A stretch of 64,000 bases of DNA from Alphaproteobacteria bacterium (GTDB taxonomy: Bacteria; Pseudomonadota; Alphaproteobacteria; Reyranellales; Reyranellaceae). The position numbers and the translations under genes are program-made. The stretch covers positions 16,364 through 80,363 of the forward strand of contig VGCH01000003.1 of NCBI GenBank assembly GCA_016870115.1. The letters are read 5' to 3'. Shown piece after piece: positions 16,299 to 23,567 of the stretch (positions within the stretch are counted from its first letter, which is position 1; each line of letters starts with the position of its first letter). The notes beneath the pieces were generated by a model that was not told where the DNA came from, did not search any database, and saw nothing but the letters and a program-made list of their open reading frames with translations.

Positions 16299-16943
16299 AT
16301 GCCCGATCCGATTGCTTGGTCCTATGTCTGGCCATATCTGCTGGCCGCGCTGGCATTCGGCTATCTCGCCGGGTCTATTCCTTTCGGATTGCTGCTGACC
16401 CGCGCCGCGGGCCTTGGCGACATTCGCAAGGTTGGTTCGGGCAACATCGGCGCCACCAACGTGTTGCGCGCGGGCGGCAAGAAACTCGCAGCCGCTGCCC
16501 TGCTGCTGGACGCCGGCAAGGGGCTGGTCCCGGTCTTGATCGCCGCGCAAGCCGGTCCGCACCCTGCCTTGGCCGCCGCGTTGGGCGCCGTCCTGGGTCA
16601 CCTGTTTCCGGTCTGGCTCGGCTTCAAGGGCGGCAAGGGTATGGCGACGGCGCTGGGCGTGCTGTGGGGGCTCGCTTGGGCGGTCGGCGCGATCGCCTGC
16701 CTCGGCTGGTTGGTCGTCGCGCTGGTGTTTCGCATGTCCTCGCTGGCATCGCTGATGTCGATCGCGATCGGCGCGGCCGCCGCTTGGATCCTCGCCTCCA
16801 CCCAGCCGTTCGGTTTGGTGCTCTCGAACACCCACATCGCTGAACTTGCGACCATCCTGGTGCCGCTGGTGTGGGTCAAGCACGCGCAGAACATCCGCCG
16901 CCTGATCGCGGGAACCGAGCCGCGAATCGGCGCCAAGGCCTGA
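16299..16943 (+). CDS. plsY: Acyl-phosphate glycerol-3-phosphate acyltransferase
   Basis: PlsY transfers the acyl group from acyl-phosphate to glycerol-3-phosphate in the inner membrane, the first acylation of phospholipid synthesis. The 214-residue polytopic protein has the three conserved family motifs: the GSIPFG loop, GSGNIGATNVLR, and GHLFPVWLGFKGGKGMAT. It begins 3 bases after the preceding secreted hypothetical, so the pyrB-pyrC-hypothetical-plsY run is probably one transcript. Confidence 0.96.
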   Translation: MPDPIAWSYVWPYLLAALAFGYLAGSIPFGLLLTRAAGLGDIRKVGSGNIGATNVLRAGGKKLAAAALLLDAGKGLVPVLIAAQAGPHPALAAALGAVLGHLFPVWLGFKGGKGMATALGVLWGLAWAVGAIACLGWLVVALVFRMSSLASLMSIAIGAAAAWILASTQPFGLVLSNTHIAELATILVPLVWVKHAQNIRRLIAGTEPRIGAKA

Positions 16944-16952
16944 CGCGACGCC

Positions 16953-17522
16953 TCAGCGCGTCTCAAGTCGCATCCGCTGCTTGCCGCGCTCGCGCGCATC
17001 CGCCGCGACGAACCCCGCTGCCTCGAACAGACGCAGCGTCCCGGTCCAGGCGAAGGCCGCCGGGATCGGCTCGCCCTTGCGCGACGGCCGAACCGGATAG
17101 CCCTCCAGAACGCGGCCGCCTTGCCGTCGCGCCGACCGGATCGCCGCCTTGAGCAACGCCGACGCGACGCCGCGCTGCCGGAACCCGGCCTTCACGTAGA
17201 AGCATGGCAGCGACCAGACGCGGTCGGCGTCCTCGCACGCGAGCGAGGGTGCGCGGTCCAGCCGCGGCAGTTCCCGGCGTCGCTGGACGGCGGCCCACCC
17301 GACGGGCTGCCCATCGACATAGGCCAGCACGCCACCGGCGCGGCCCGCGGCGACGAGCGCGCGAAAGCGGCGCTTGTTCGCGGTGCCCTTGAGTGTCGCC
17401 CAGTCTTCTCCCTTCTCGATCCGCCAGTGCATGCACCAGCAGCCACCGCACGCACCATTCGCGCCGAACAGCGCCTCGATATCCGGCCACGAGGCGGGGC
17501 CGATCTCTCGGGTGACGATCAT
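16953..17522 (-). CDS. GNAT family N-acetyltransferase
   Basis: This 189-residue protein carries the GNAT acetyl-CoA site, FYVKAGFRQRGVASALLKAAI, and a C-terminal LRLFEAAGFVA strand. The N-terminal CGGCWCMHWR cluster is found in a subgroup of small GNATs. Substrate unknown. The ATG at 17520-17522 has GGAGG 6-7 bases upstream. It is convergent with plsY and divergent from the binding-protein gene, so it marks the left boundary of the inserted ABC cassette. Confidence 0.85.
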   Translation of the reverse strand: MIVTREIGPASWPDIEALFGANGACGGCWCMHWRIEKGEDWATLKGTANKRRFRALVAAGRAGGVLAYVDGQPVGWAAVQRRRELPRLDRAPSLACEDADRVWSLPCFYVKAGFRQRGVASALLKAAIRSARRQGGRVLEGYPVRPSRKGEPIPAAFAWTGTLRLFEAAGFVAADARERGKQRMRLETR

Positions 17523-17603
17523 CAGTTGCCTCCGGACGGAAGTTGCTCGCGTCGGCGTTGACCGCTAGGTTCCGCCATCCGAACGTACCGGAGGACAACC
17601 GAC

Positions 17604-19184
17604 ATGTTCATGAAGAAAATCGCGGCAGCAAGCGCTGCCGCCCTGCTGATGTTCTCGGCCGCCGAGGCCAAGACGCTGCGCTGGGCGAGCCAGGGCGATG
17701 CCCTCACCCTCGATCCGCACGCGCAGAACGAGGGCCCGACGGGCGCGATGAACCAGCACATCTATGACCCGCTGATTCAGCGCAATCCCAAGCTCGAGAA
17801 GGTGCCGAACCTGGCGCTCAGCTGGAAGCCGATCTCGGCCGACACCTGGGAGTTCAAGCTGCGCCCGAACGTGAAGTTCAGCGACGGCAGCGCGCTCACC
17901 GCCGAAGATGTGGTCTTCAGCTACCAGCGCGCGCTGCAGCCGACCTCGGATTTCCGCGCCTACATTTCGAGCGTGAAAGAGGTGAAGGCGGTCGATCCGC
18001 TCACGGTGCACATCGTGACCAACGGGCCGAACCCGATTCTGCCCGACTACACGACCAGCATCTACATCATGTCCAAGGCCTGGGCGGAGAAGAACAACGT
18101 CACCAAGCCGCAGAACTACAAGGACAAGGAAGAGACCTTCGCGGTTCGCAACGCCATGGGCACCGGGCCCTACATGGTGAAGCAGCGCGATCCCGACGTG
18201 CGCACGGTGCTAGTGAAGAACCCCACCTTCTGGGGCAAGGATCAGTTCCCCGGCATGCCCGACGAGATCGTGTACACGCCGATCAAGGAGCCGGCGACGC
18301 GCGTCGCGGCGCTGATCTCGGGTCAAGTCGACTTCGTCCTCGACGCGCCGTTGCAGGACATTGCGCGCATCAAGCAGACGGCCGGCCTCAAGACGGTCGA
18401 GACCGCGCAGGTGCGCTCGATCTTCCTCGGCCTCGACATGGGTTCGCCCGAGCTCAAGTACTCCGACGTCAAGGGCAAGAACCCCTTCGCCGACAAGCGC
18501 GTTCGCCAGGCCATGTACCGGGCGATCGACGTGAACGCGATCAAGCAGAAGGTGATGCGCAACTTCTCGGCCTCCGCCGGGCTCATCACCTCGCCGGGCG
18601 TGCACGGCTATACGCCGGCGCTGGACCAGCGGCTGAAGTACGACGTAGCGGCGGCCAAGAAGTTGATGGCCGATGCGGGTTACCCCAACGGCTTCGGCGT
18701 CACGCTCGATTGCCCGAACGACCGCTACAACAACGACGAGCAGATCTGCCAGGCGGTGGTGGGCATGCTGGCTCAGATCGGCATCAAGGTGGACCTGCAG
18801 GCCCGCTCCAAGACTCTGCACTTCCCCAAGCTGCAGAAGAAGGATTCGAGCTTCTACCTGCTGGGCTGGGGCGTACCGACGCTCGACTCGCACTACGTCT
18901 TCACCTTCCTGTACCAGACCAGCGACGCGGCCAAGAAGGTGGGCGGCTGGAACTTCACCGGCTACAGCAACGCCAAGGTCGACGAGCTGTCGGACGGCAT
19001 GCTGAAGGAGGTCGACCAGGCCAAGCGCGACAAGATGGTCGCCGACGCCTGGGCGCAGGTGGTGGCCGACATGCCCTACCTGCCGCTGCACCACCAGCTG
19101 ATCGTCTGGGCGATGAAGGACGGCGTGGACATGCCGATCTTCCCGAACGACTCGCCCAACTTCAAGTACGCCCGGATGAAGTGA
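17604..19184 (+). CDS. ABC transporter substrate-binding protein, family 5 (DppA/OppA-like)
   Basis: This 526-residue periplasmic binding protein has a signal peptide (MFMKKIAAASAAALLMFSAAEA) and family 5 signatures: LRWASQGDALTLDPHAQNEG, YDPLIQRNPKLEKVPNLALSW, WEFKLRPNVKFSDGSALTAEDVVFS, and KRVRQAMYRAIDVNAI. Such proteins bind peptides, nickel chelates or other oligomeric solutes for an ABC importer. The ATG follows CGGAGGACAACC. Two permease genes follow, but no ATPase gene is found before dprA. Confidence 0.9.
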   Translation: MFMKKIAAASAAALLMFSAAEAKTLRWASQGDALTLDPHAQNEGPTGAMNQHIYDPLIQRNPKLEKVPNLALSWKPISADTWEFKLRPNVKFSDGSALTAEDVVFSYQRALQPTSDFRAYISSVKEVKAVDPLTVHIVTNGPNPILPDYTTSIYIMSKAWAEKNNVTKPQNYKDKEETFAVRNAMGTGPYMVKQRDPDVRTVLVKNPTFWGKDQFPGMPDEIVYTPIKEPATRVAALISGQVDFVLDAPLQDIARIKQTAGLKTVETAQVRSIFLGLDMGSPELKYSDVKGKNPFADKRVRQAMYRAIDVNAIKQKVMRNFSASAGLITSPGVHGYTPALDQRLKYDVAAAKKLMADAGYPNGFGVTLDCPNDRYNNDEQICQAVVGMLAQIGIKVDLQARSKTLHFPKLQKKDSSFYLLGWGVPTLDSHYVFTFLYQTSDAAKKVGGWNFTGYSNAKVDELSDGMLKEVDQAKRDKMVADAWAQVVADMPYLPLHHQLIVWAMKDGVDMPIFPNDSPNFKYARMK

Positions 19185-19186
19185 TC

Positions 19187-19239
19187 CGCGCGTCCTGACG
19201 CGCGCGGGACGGCGGCGCCCCGCCACGGGCGCCGCCGTC
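19187..19239 (+). other. Two intercistronic hairpins between binding protein and permease
   Basis: Directly after the binding-protein stop lie two inverted repeats. The first is CGCGCGTC/GACGCGCG (19187-19204). The second is a perfect 13-bp stem (19208-19220 with 19227-19239, arm GACGGCGGCGCCC) around a 6-base loop. No T-run follows. Such structures often stabilise the upstream message or partly attenuate transcription, giving more binding protein than permease. Confidence 0.65.
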
Positions 19240-19267
19240 GCCATTTCCAGAGGACCGATCCACCCCG

Positions 19268-20296
19268 ATGCTCTCGTTCGTCGTCTCCCGGCTCTTGCAA
19301 GCCTTCGCCGTCATGGCGTCGGTGTCGTTCCTGTGCTTCGTGCTGTTCAATTTCGTGGGCGACCCGGTCAACAACATGGTCGGCCAGGAGGCGAGCCAAC
19401 AGGACCGCGAGGAGATGCGCCGTGCGCTGGGTCTCGAAGACTCGGTCGCGGTCCAGTTCGTACGTTTCGCGGGCAACATGGCGACCGGCAATTTCGGCAA
19501 GAGCTTTCGTCTTGCACGACCGGTGTCGGCGTTGATCGTCGAGCGCATGCCCGCAACGCTCGAGCTGGTGGCGGTGGCGGCATTGCTGGCGCTGGCCATG
19601 GGGATTCCGCTCGGCGTGCTGACCGCGTTGCGGCGGGGTACCGTCGATACCGGCGCGGTGATGACGTTCTCGCTGGCCGGTGTCGCCATGCCGACTTTCG
19701 TGATCGGCATCCTGCTGATCTATATCTTCTCGGTCGAGTGCAAGACTTGGGCGCCGGCGCTCGGCCTGCCGCCAGGCTTCTGTTTTCCCTCGTTCGGTCG
19801 CGGTGAGACGGTGAAGGTCGGCGGCTGGACCTCCGGACTGCTCACGCCGAGCGGACTAAAGGCGATCGTGCTGCCGGCCCTCACGCTGTCGCTGTTTCAG
19901 ATGACCCTGGTGCTGCGGCTCGTGCGCTCGCAGATGCTCGAGGTCCTGCGTACCGACTACATCAAGTTCGCCCGTGCCCGTGGCCTCTACGACCGCTCGG
20001 TCCATTTCCGCCACGCCCTCAAGAACACTCTCTTGCCCGTCATCACTGTGATCGGCATCCAGGTCGGTGGTCTCGTCGCGTTCTCGATCATCACCGAGAC
20101 GGTTTTCCAGTGGCCGGGGATGGGCCACCTTTTCATCCAGTCCGTGCAGTTCGCCGACATTCCGGTGATGGCGGCCTATCTCGTGATGGTCTCGTTCATT
20201 TTCGTCGCGATCAATTTCATGGTCGATCTCCTCTATGTCGCGATCGACCCACGCCTGCGCGTCGATCGTGCTCGAGTGGGTACGGCCGGCGGCTGA
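19268..20296 (+). CDS. ABC transporter permease, DppB-like
   Basis: This 342-residue inner-membrane permease begins with the family's typical first helix (MLSFVVSRLLQAFAVM). It carries the DppB/OppB elements GDP, RRALGLEDSVAVQF, and the EAA-type cytoplasmic loop DYIKFARARGLYDRSVHFRHALKNTLLPVITVIG. It would form the pore with the DppC-like partner encoded at 21,463. Between them an unrelated MFS gene is lodged. It starts 83 bases after the binding-protein gene, past two hairpins. Confidence 0.9.
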   Translation: MLSFVVSRLLQAFAVMASVSFLCFVLFNFVGDPVNNMVGQEASQQDREEMRRALGLEDSVAVQFVRFAGNMATGNFGKSFRLARPVSALIVERMPATLELVAVAALLALAMGIPLGVLTALRRGTVDTGAVMTFSLAGVAMPTFVIGILLIYIFSVECKTWAPALGLPPGFCFPSFGRGETVKVGGWTSGLLTPSGLKAIVLPALTLSLFQMTLVLRLVRSQMLEVLRTDYIKFARARGLYDRSVHFRHALKNTLLPVITVIGIQVGGLVAFSIITETVFQWPGMGHLFIQSVQFADIPVMAAYLVMVSFIFVAINFMVDLLYVAIDPRLRVDRARVGTAGG

Positions 20297-20298
20297 CG

Positions 20299-21466
20299 GT
20301 GCCGCCGACCTCGATGCCCTGGGCGCTGATCGGCGCCGCCTGCCTCGCCATGTTCGCTGCCACGGCGAGCGGGACCACCCGCGCGCCCTTCCTGATCGCC
20401 ATCGCGGCCGACCTCGACGCGAGTCTCCCGCTGGTCGCGAACCTCTTCTCGATGACCGCGACCGCCTGGGGCATCGCCTCGGCCGTGGCGGGTCCCTTGT
20501 CGGATCGGGTCGGCCGACGCTGGGTCCTCGTCCTCGGGCCGATCGCCCTCGGTGGCGCCATGGCCGGCACCGCGGCGGCGGGCGGATTCTTCGGGGTGGC
20601 GGTCTGGGCGACACTGGGCGGACTCGCGGCCGGCAGCTTCACCGGCGTCATCTTCGCCGAAGTGTCGGATCGTGTCGCCGACAGTCATCGCGGGCGGGCG
20701 CTCGGCTGGGTGATGAGCGGCCAGTCGATCACTCTGCTGGTCGGCGTGCCGCTGGCCGCCTGGGCCGGCGCCTACATCGGCTGGCGCGGCTGGAGTCTCT
20801 GCGTCGCCGCGCTGTCGCTGGCGAGCGCGCTTGCGCTGTTCGGCACCGCCGAGGGCCGTGGCGCCCGCGCGACCGGAGCGAGCGTCGCCCTGCGCACCGC
20901 TCTGCCGCCGCGCATTGCCGGGCTACTCGCGGTCGGGGTTGCCGAGCGGGTCTGCTACGGGCTGGCGGTCATCTATTTCGCGACCTTCCTGCAAACCCGT
21001 CCATGGGCTGCCGCTCGCGGCACTGGCGCTTCCCTTGGTGCTCTTCGCGGCCGGCAATCTGGCCGGTACGGCGCTCGGCGGGCAGCTCGCGGATCGCTAC
21101 CCTGATCGCCTCCGAGCCTTCGCGATTTCCATGGCGCTGTCGGCTGTCGCCGCGCTCGCGCTGTTCCTGTGGCACCCCACTGTCGTCGTCTCGGTCGGTT
21201 GCGCGATGGCCTACGCTCTTCTGAACGCGATCGGTCGGCCTGCTCTCTTTGCCGTGCTTGCCGACGTCCCCGCCGAAAGCCGAGGCACCGTACTGGGGCT
21301 GAATGGCGCCACGGCCAGCGTCGGTTGGGTAGGCGCGGCGTCGTTCGGTGCGTTGATGTTCGCGGGCGCCGGCTTCGGCGTGTTCGGACCGCTGACCGCC
21401 GCCCTTTCGCTGGCCGCGGCCGCCGGGGCGTTGTACAGCAAACGTCTGGATCCCGGTCACCGATGA
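20299..21466 (+). pseudogene. MFS transporter gene broken by a one-base frameshift
   Basis: An MFS protein of about 389 residues is encoded in two frames. The first part (MPWALIGAACLAMFAATASGTTRAPF ... SDRVGRRWVLVLG ... VIYFATFLQT) is in the frame of the GTG at 20299 and ATG at 20314. At 20996-20998 an extra base in a CCC run shifts the frame. Removing one C restores the continuation VHGLPLAALALPLVLFAAGNLAGTALGGQLADR through to a stop at 21464-21466. As sequenced, translation ends at 21105. The stop of the restored frame overlaps the next permease start (ATGA at 21463-21466), so the intact gene would have been coupled to it. A sequencing indel is possible. Confidence 0.85.
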
Positions 21467-22389
21467 ACACCGCCTCTTCCGGCGCGCTGCAGCGCTTCTT
21501 CGACAGCGACATGTGGTGGAGCTTCCGCCGCTCGCCACTTACGGTCGCGGCGGCGGCGGTGACCGTCGTGTTCTTCCTCGCTGCGTTGCTGGCACCGTGG
21601 ATCGCGCCCTTCAATCCATTCGATCCGCGTTCGCTGAACCTGATGGACGCCTTCACGCCGCCCGCCTGGAGCGAGGGCGGCACCGCGCGCCACCTGCTGG
21701 GCACCGACAACCAGGGTCGGGACATGCTGTCGGCCATCATGTATGGCTGCCGCGTCTCGCTGATGATCGGCCTCGCGGCTATCGTGTTTTCGGTCAGCAC
21801 CGGCGTCTTGCTGGGTCTGCTGGCCGGGTTCCGCGGCGGTTGGGTCGATTCGCTGATCATGCGCGTCGCCGACATCCAGCTCACGGTCCCGGCGATCCTG
21901 ATCGCGCTCACGCTGGACGGTGTGGCCCGCGTGGCGCTGCCCAAGAACGTCCACGACCAGGTGGCGATCTGGGTGCTGGTGCTCTCGATCGGCTTCGCCT
22001 ACTGGCCGCAATTCGCTCGCGTGACGCGCGCTACGACGCTCGCCGAGAAGAACAAGGATTACGTCAACGCCGCCCGCATCATCGGTGTGCCGGGCATCGC
22101 CATCGCCATCCGCCACGTGCTGCCAAACGCGCTGGGGCCGGTGTTGGTGATCGCCACCATCGAGTTAGCGCTCGCGATCATCGCCGAAGCATCGCTGTCC
22201 TATCTCGGCGTCGGCATGCCGCCGACCCAGCCCTCGCTCGGCACGCTGATCCGCATCGGCAACGCGTTCCTGTTTTCGGGCGAGTGGTGGATCGTCATCT
22301 TCCCCGCGCTGGCGCTGGTGATCCTGTCGCTGGCGGTCAACCTGCTGGGCGATTGGCTGCGTGATGCCCTCAATCCCCGGCTCCGCTGA
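21463..22389 (+). CDS. ABC transporter permease, DppC-like
   Basis: This 308-residue permease has an N-terminal cytoplasmic segment, a first helix near residues 26-46, the HLLGTDNQGRDMLSAIMYGCRVSLMIGL element typical of DppC/OppC, and the EAA loop KDYVNAARIIGVPGIAIAIRHVLPNALGPVLV. It pairs with the DppB-like protein. Its ATG overlaps the stop of the upstream MFS gene by 4 bases. No ATP-binding subunit gene follows; dprA begins 62 bases later. The cassette must use ATPases encoded elsewhere, or has lost them. Confidence 0.9.
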   Translation: MNTASSGALQRFFDSDMWWSFRRSPLTVAAAAVTVVFFLAALLAPWIAPFNPFDPRSLNLMDAFTPPAWSEGGTARHLLGTDNQGRDMLSAIMYGCRVSLMIGLAAIVFSVSTGVLLGLLAGFRGGWVDSLIMRVADIQLTVPAILIALTLDGVARVALPKNVHDQVAIWVLVLSIGFAYWPQFARVTRATTLAEKNKDYVNAARIIGVPGIAIAIRHVLPNALGPVLVIATIELALAIIAEASLSYLGVGMPPTQPSLGTLIRIGNAFLFSGEWWIVIFPALALVILSLAVNLLGDWLRDALNPRLR

Positions 22390-22451
22390 CCTGAGCGGAT
22401 TGCAACTGACGGTTTGTTGCTGATCGGCTAATTCCCGTCGATTCTGCGGGC

Positions 22452-23516
22452 ATGTTCGACGGCACGGTTCAGGCTCTGGCTCCCCCCGAACGTCGCGCGC
22501 GACTGAGGTTGGCGCGCACGCCGCGCATCGGGCCGATGGCATTCCATGCGGCATTGACCCATTTCGGAACGGCCCTCGCCGCGCTGCGCGAGGTACCGGT
22601 CATCGGTGACGACGCGATCGCGCGCGAGGAAGCCGCCCTTCACGAATTGGGGGGCCGATTCCTGGTCCTCGGGGATCCCGATTACCCCGCGCTATTGGCC
22701 AGCCTGCCCGATGGGCCGCCGGTCCTCTCGATCATCGGTCGACCGGAACTTCTCGCGCGACCCGCCGTCGCGGTGGTCGGCGCGCGGGACGGGTCGCTGG
22801 CAGGCCTGTCGCTGGCGGCCGAGTTCGCCACCGATCTCGCCGCGGCCGGGTTCGTCGTCGCCTCCGGCCTCGCCCGCGGCGTCGACGCGGCGGCCCACCG
22901 CGCGGCCCTCCCGACCGGGACGCTGGCGGTGTTGGCGGGCGGCCTCGATTGCGTCTACCCGCCGCAAAACGCCGAGTTGCATGCCGCCATCGCCCGCGAT
23001 GGGCTGTTGCTCGCCGAGAGTCCGCTCGGAACGCCGCCCGTGGCCCGCGCGTTCCCGCGGCGCAATCGCATCGTCAGCGGCCTGTCGGCCGGCGTCGTGG
23101 TGATCGAAGCCGGCGCTCAGTCCGGGTCGGCGATCACGGCGCGGCTGGCCACGGACCAGGGTCGCGAGGTGTTCGTCGTGCCGGGATCGCCCCGGGACCC
23201 GCGCTACGCCGGTTCCAACGCGCTGCTGCGCGACGGTGCCCATCTGGCGCGCGATGCCGCTGACGTGATCGCCGCCCTGGATCGACCGATTTCAATCCCT
23301 AAACATGCAGCTCAAGCCGTTGAAGTAAAAACACATTATAATTGTCTGAATTCATCCAATCGGGTGCTGTCCGCGCTGGGCTCGATCCCGACCACGGTTG
23401 ACGAACTGGTCCGCCGGTGCCAAGTGTCCGCCGCCGTCGTGGCGGAGGCCCTGCTCCAGCTGGAGCTCGAAGGCCGCCTGGAGAGGCACCGGGGAAATCG
23501 CGTTTCTCTGATTTAG
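22452..23516 (+). CDS. dprA: DNA-processing protein DprA
   Basis: DprA binds incoming single-stranded DNA and loads RecA during natural transformation. The 354-residue protein contains an N-terminal helical region, the Rossmann-like LOG domain (VAVVGARDGSLAGL, ASGLARGVDAAAHRAAL, VLAGGLDCVYPPQN, PRRNRIVSGLSAGVVVIEAGAQSGSAITARLA), and a C-terminal winged helix (residues about 305-354). The linker before the winged helix is unusually AT-rich at DNA level. It lies upstream of topA, the conserved alphaproteobacterial order. Confidence 0.94.
   Translation: MFDGTVQALAPPERRARLRLARTPRIGPMAFHAALTHFGTALAALREVPVIGDDAIAREEAALHELGGRFLVLGDPDYPALLASLPDGPPVLSIIGRPELLARPAVAVVGARDGSLAGLSLAAEFATDLAAAGFVVASGLARGVDAAAHRAALPTGTLAVLAGGLDCVYPPQNAELHAAIARDGLLLAESPLGTPPVARAFPRRNRIVSGLSAGVVVIEAGAQSGSAITARLATDQGREVFVVPGSPRDPRYAGSNALLRDGAHLARDAADVIAALDRPISIPKHAAQAVEVKTHYNCLNSSNRVLSALGSIPTTVDELVRRCQVSAAVVAEALLQLELEGRLERHRGNRVSLI
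23337..23342 (+). promoter_or_regulatory. TATAAT hexamer in an AT-rich tract inside dprA
   Basis: Bases about 23,290-23,360 are strikingly AT-rich inside a high-GC gene, with most codons ending in A or T, and include a perfect TATAAT. No good -35 lies 16-18 bases upstream. It might be a cryptic promoter for topA, about 230 bases before its start, or simply a relaxed interdomain linker. Confidence 0.25.
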
Positions 23517-23567
23517 ATCAGTAGGATAGCTCCGGTATTTGCAGTTTCACTGGAGCTTGAAGCCGCG

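Noticed and set aside
23530..23563. AGCTCC...GGAGCT inverted repeat before topA as a terminator
   Set aside because: The loop is about 18 bases and no T-run follows.
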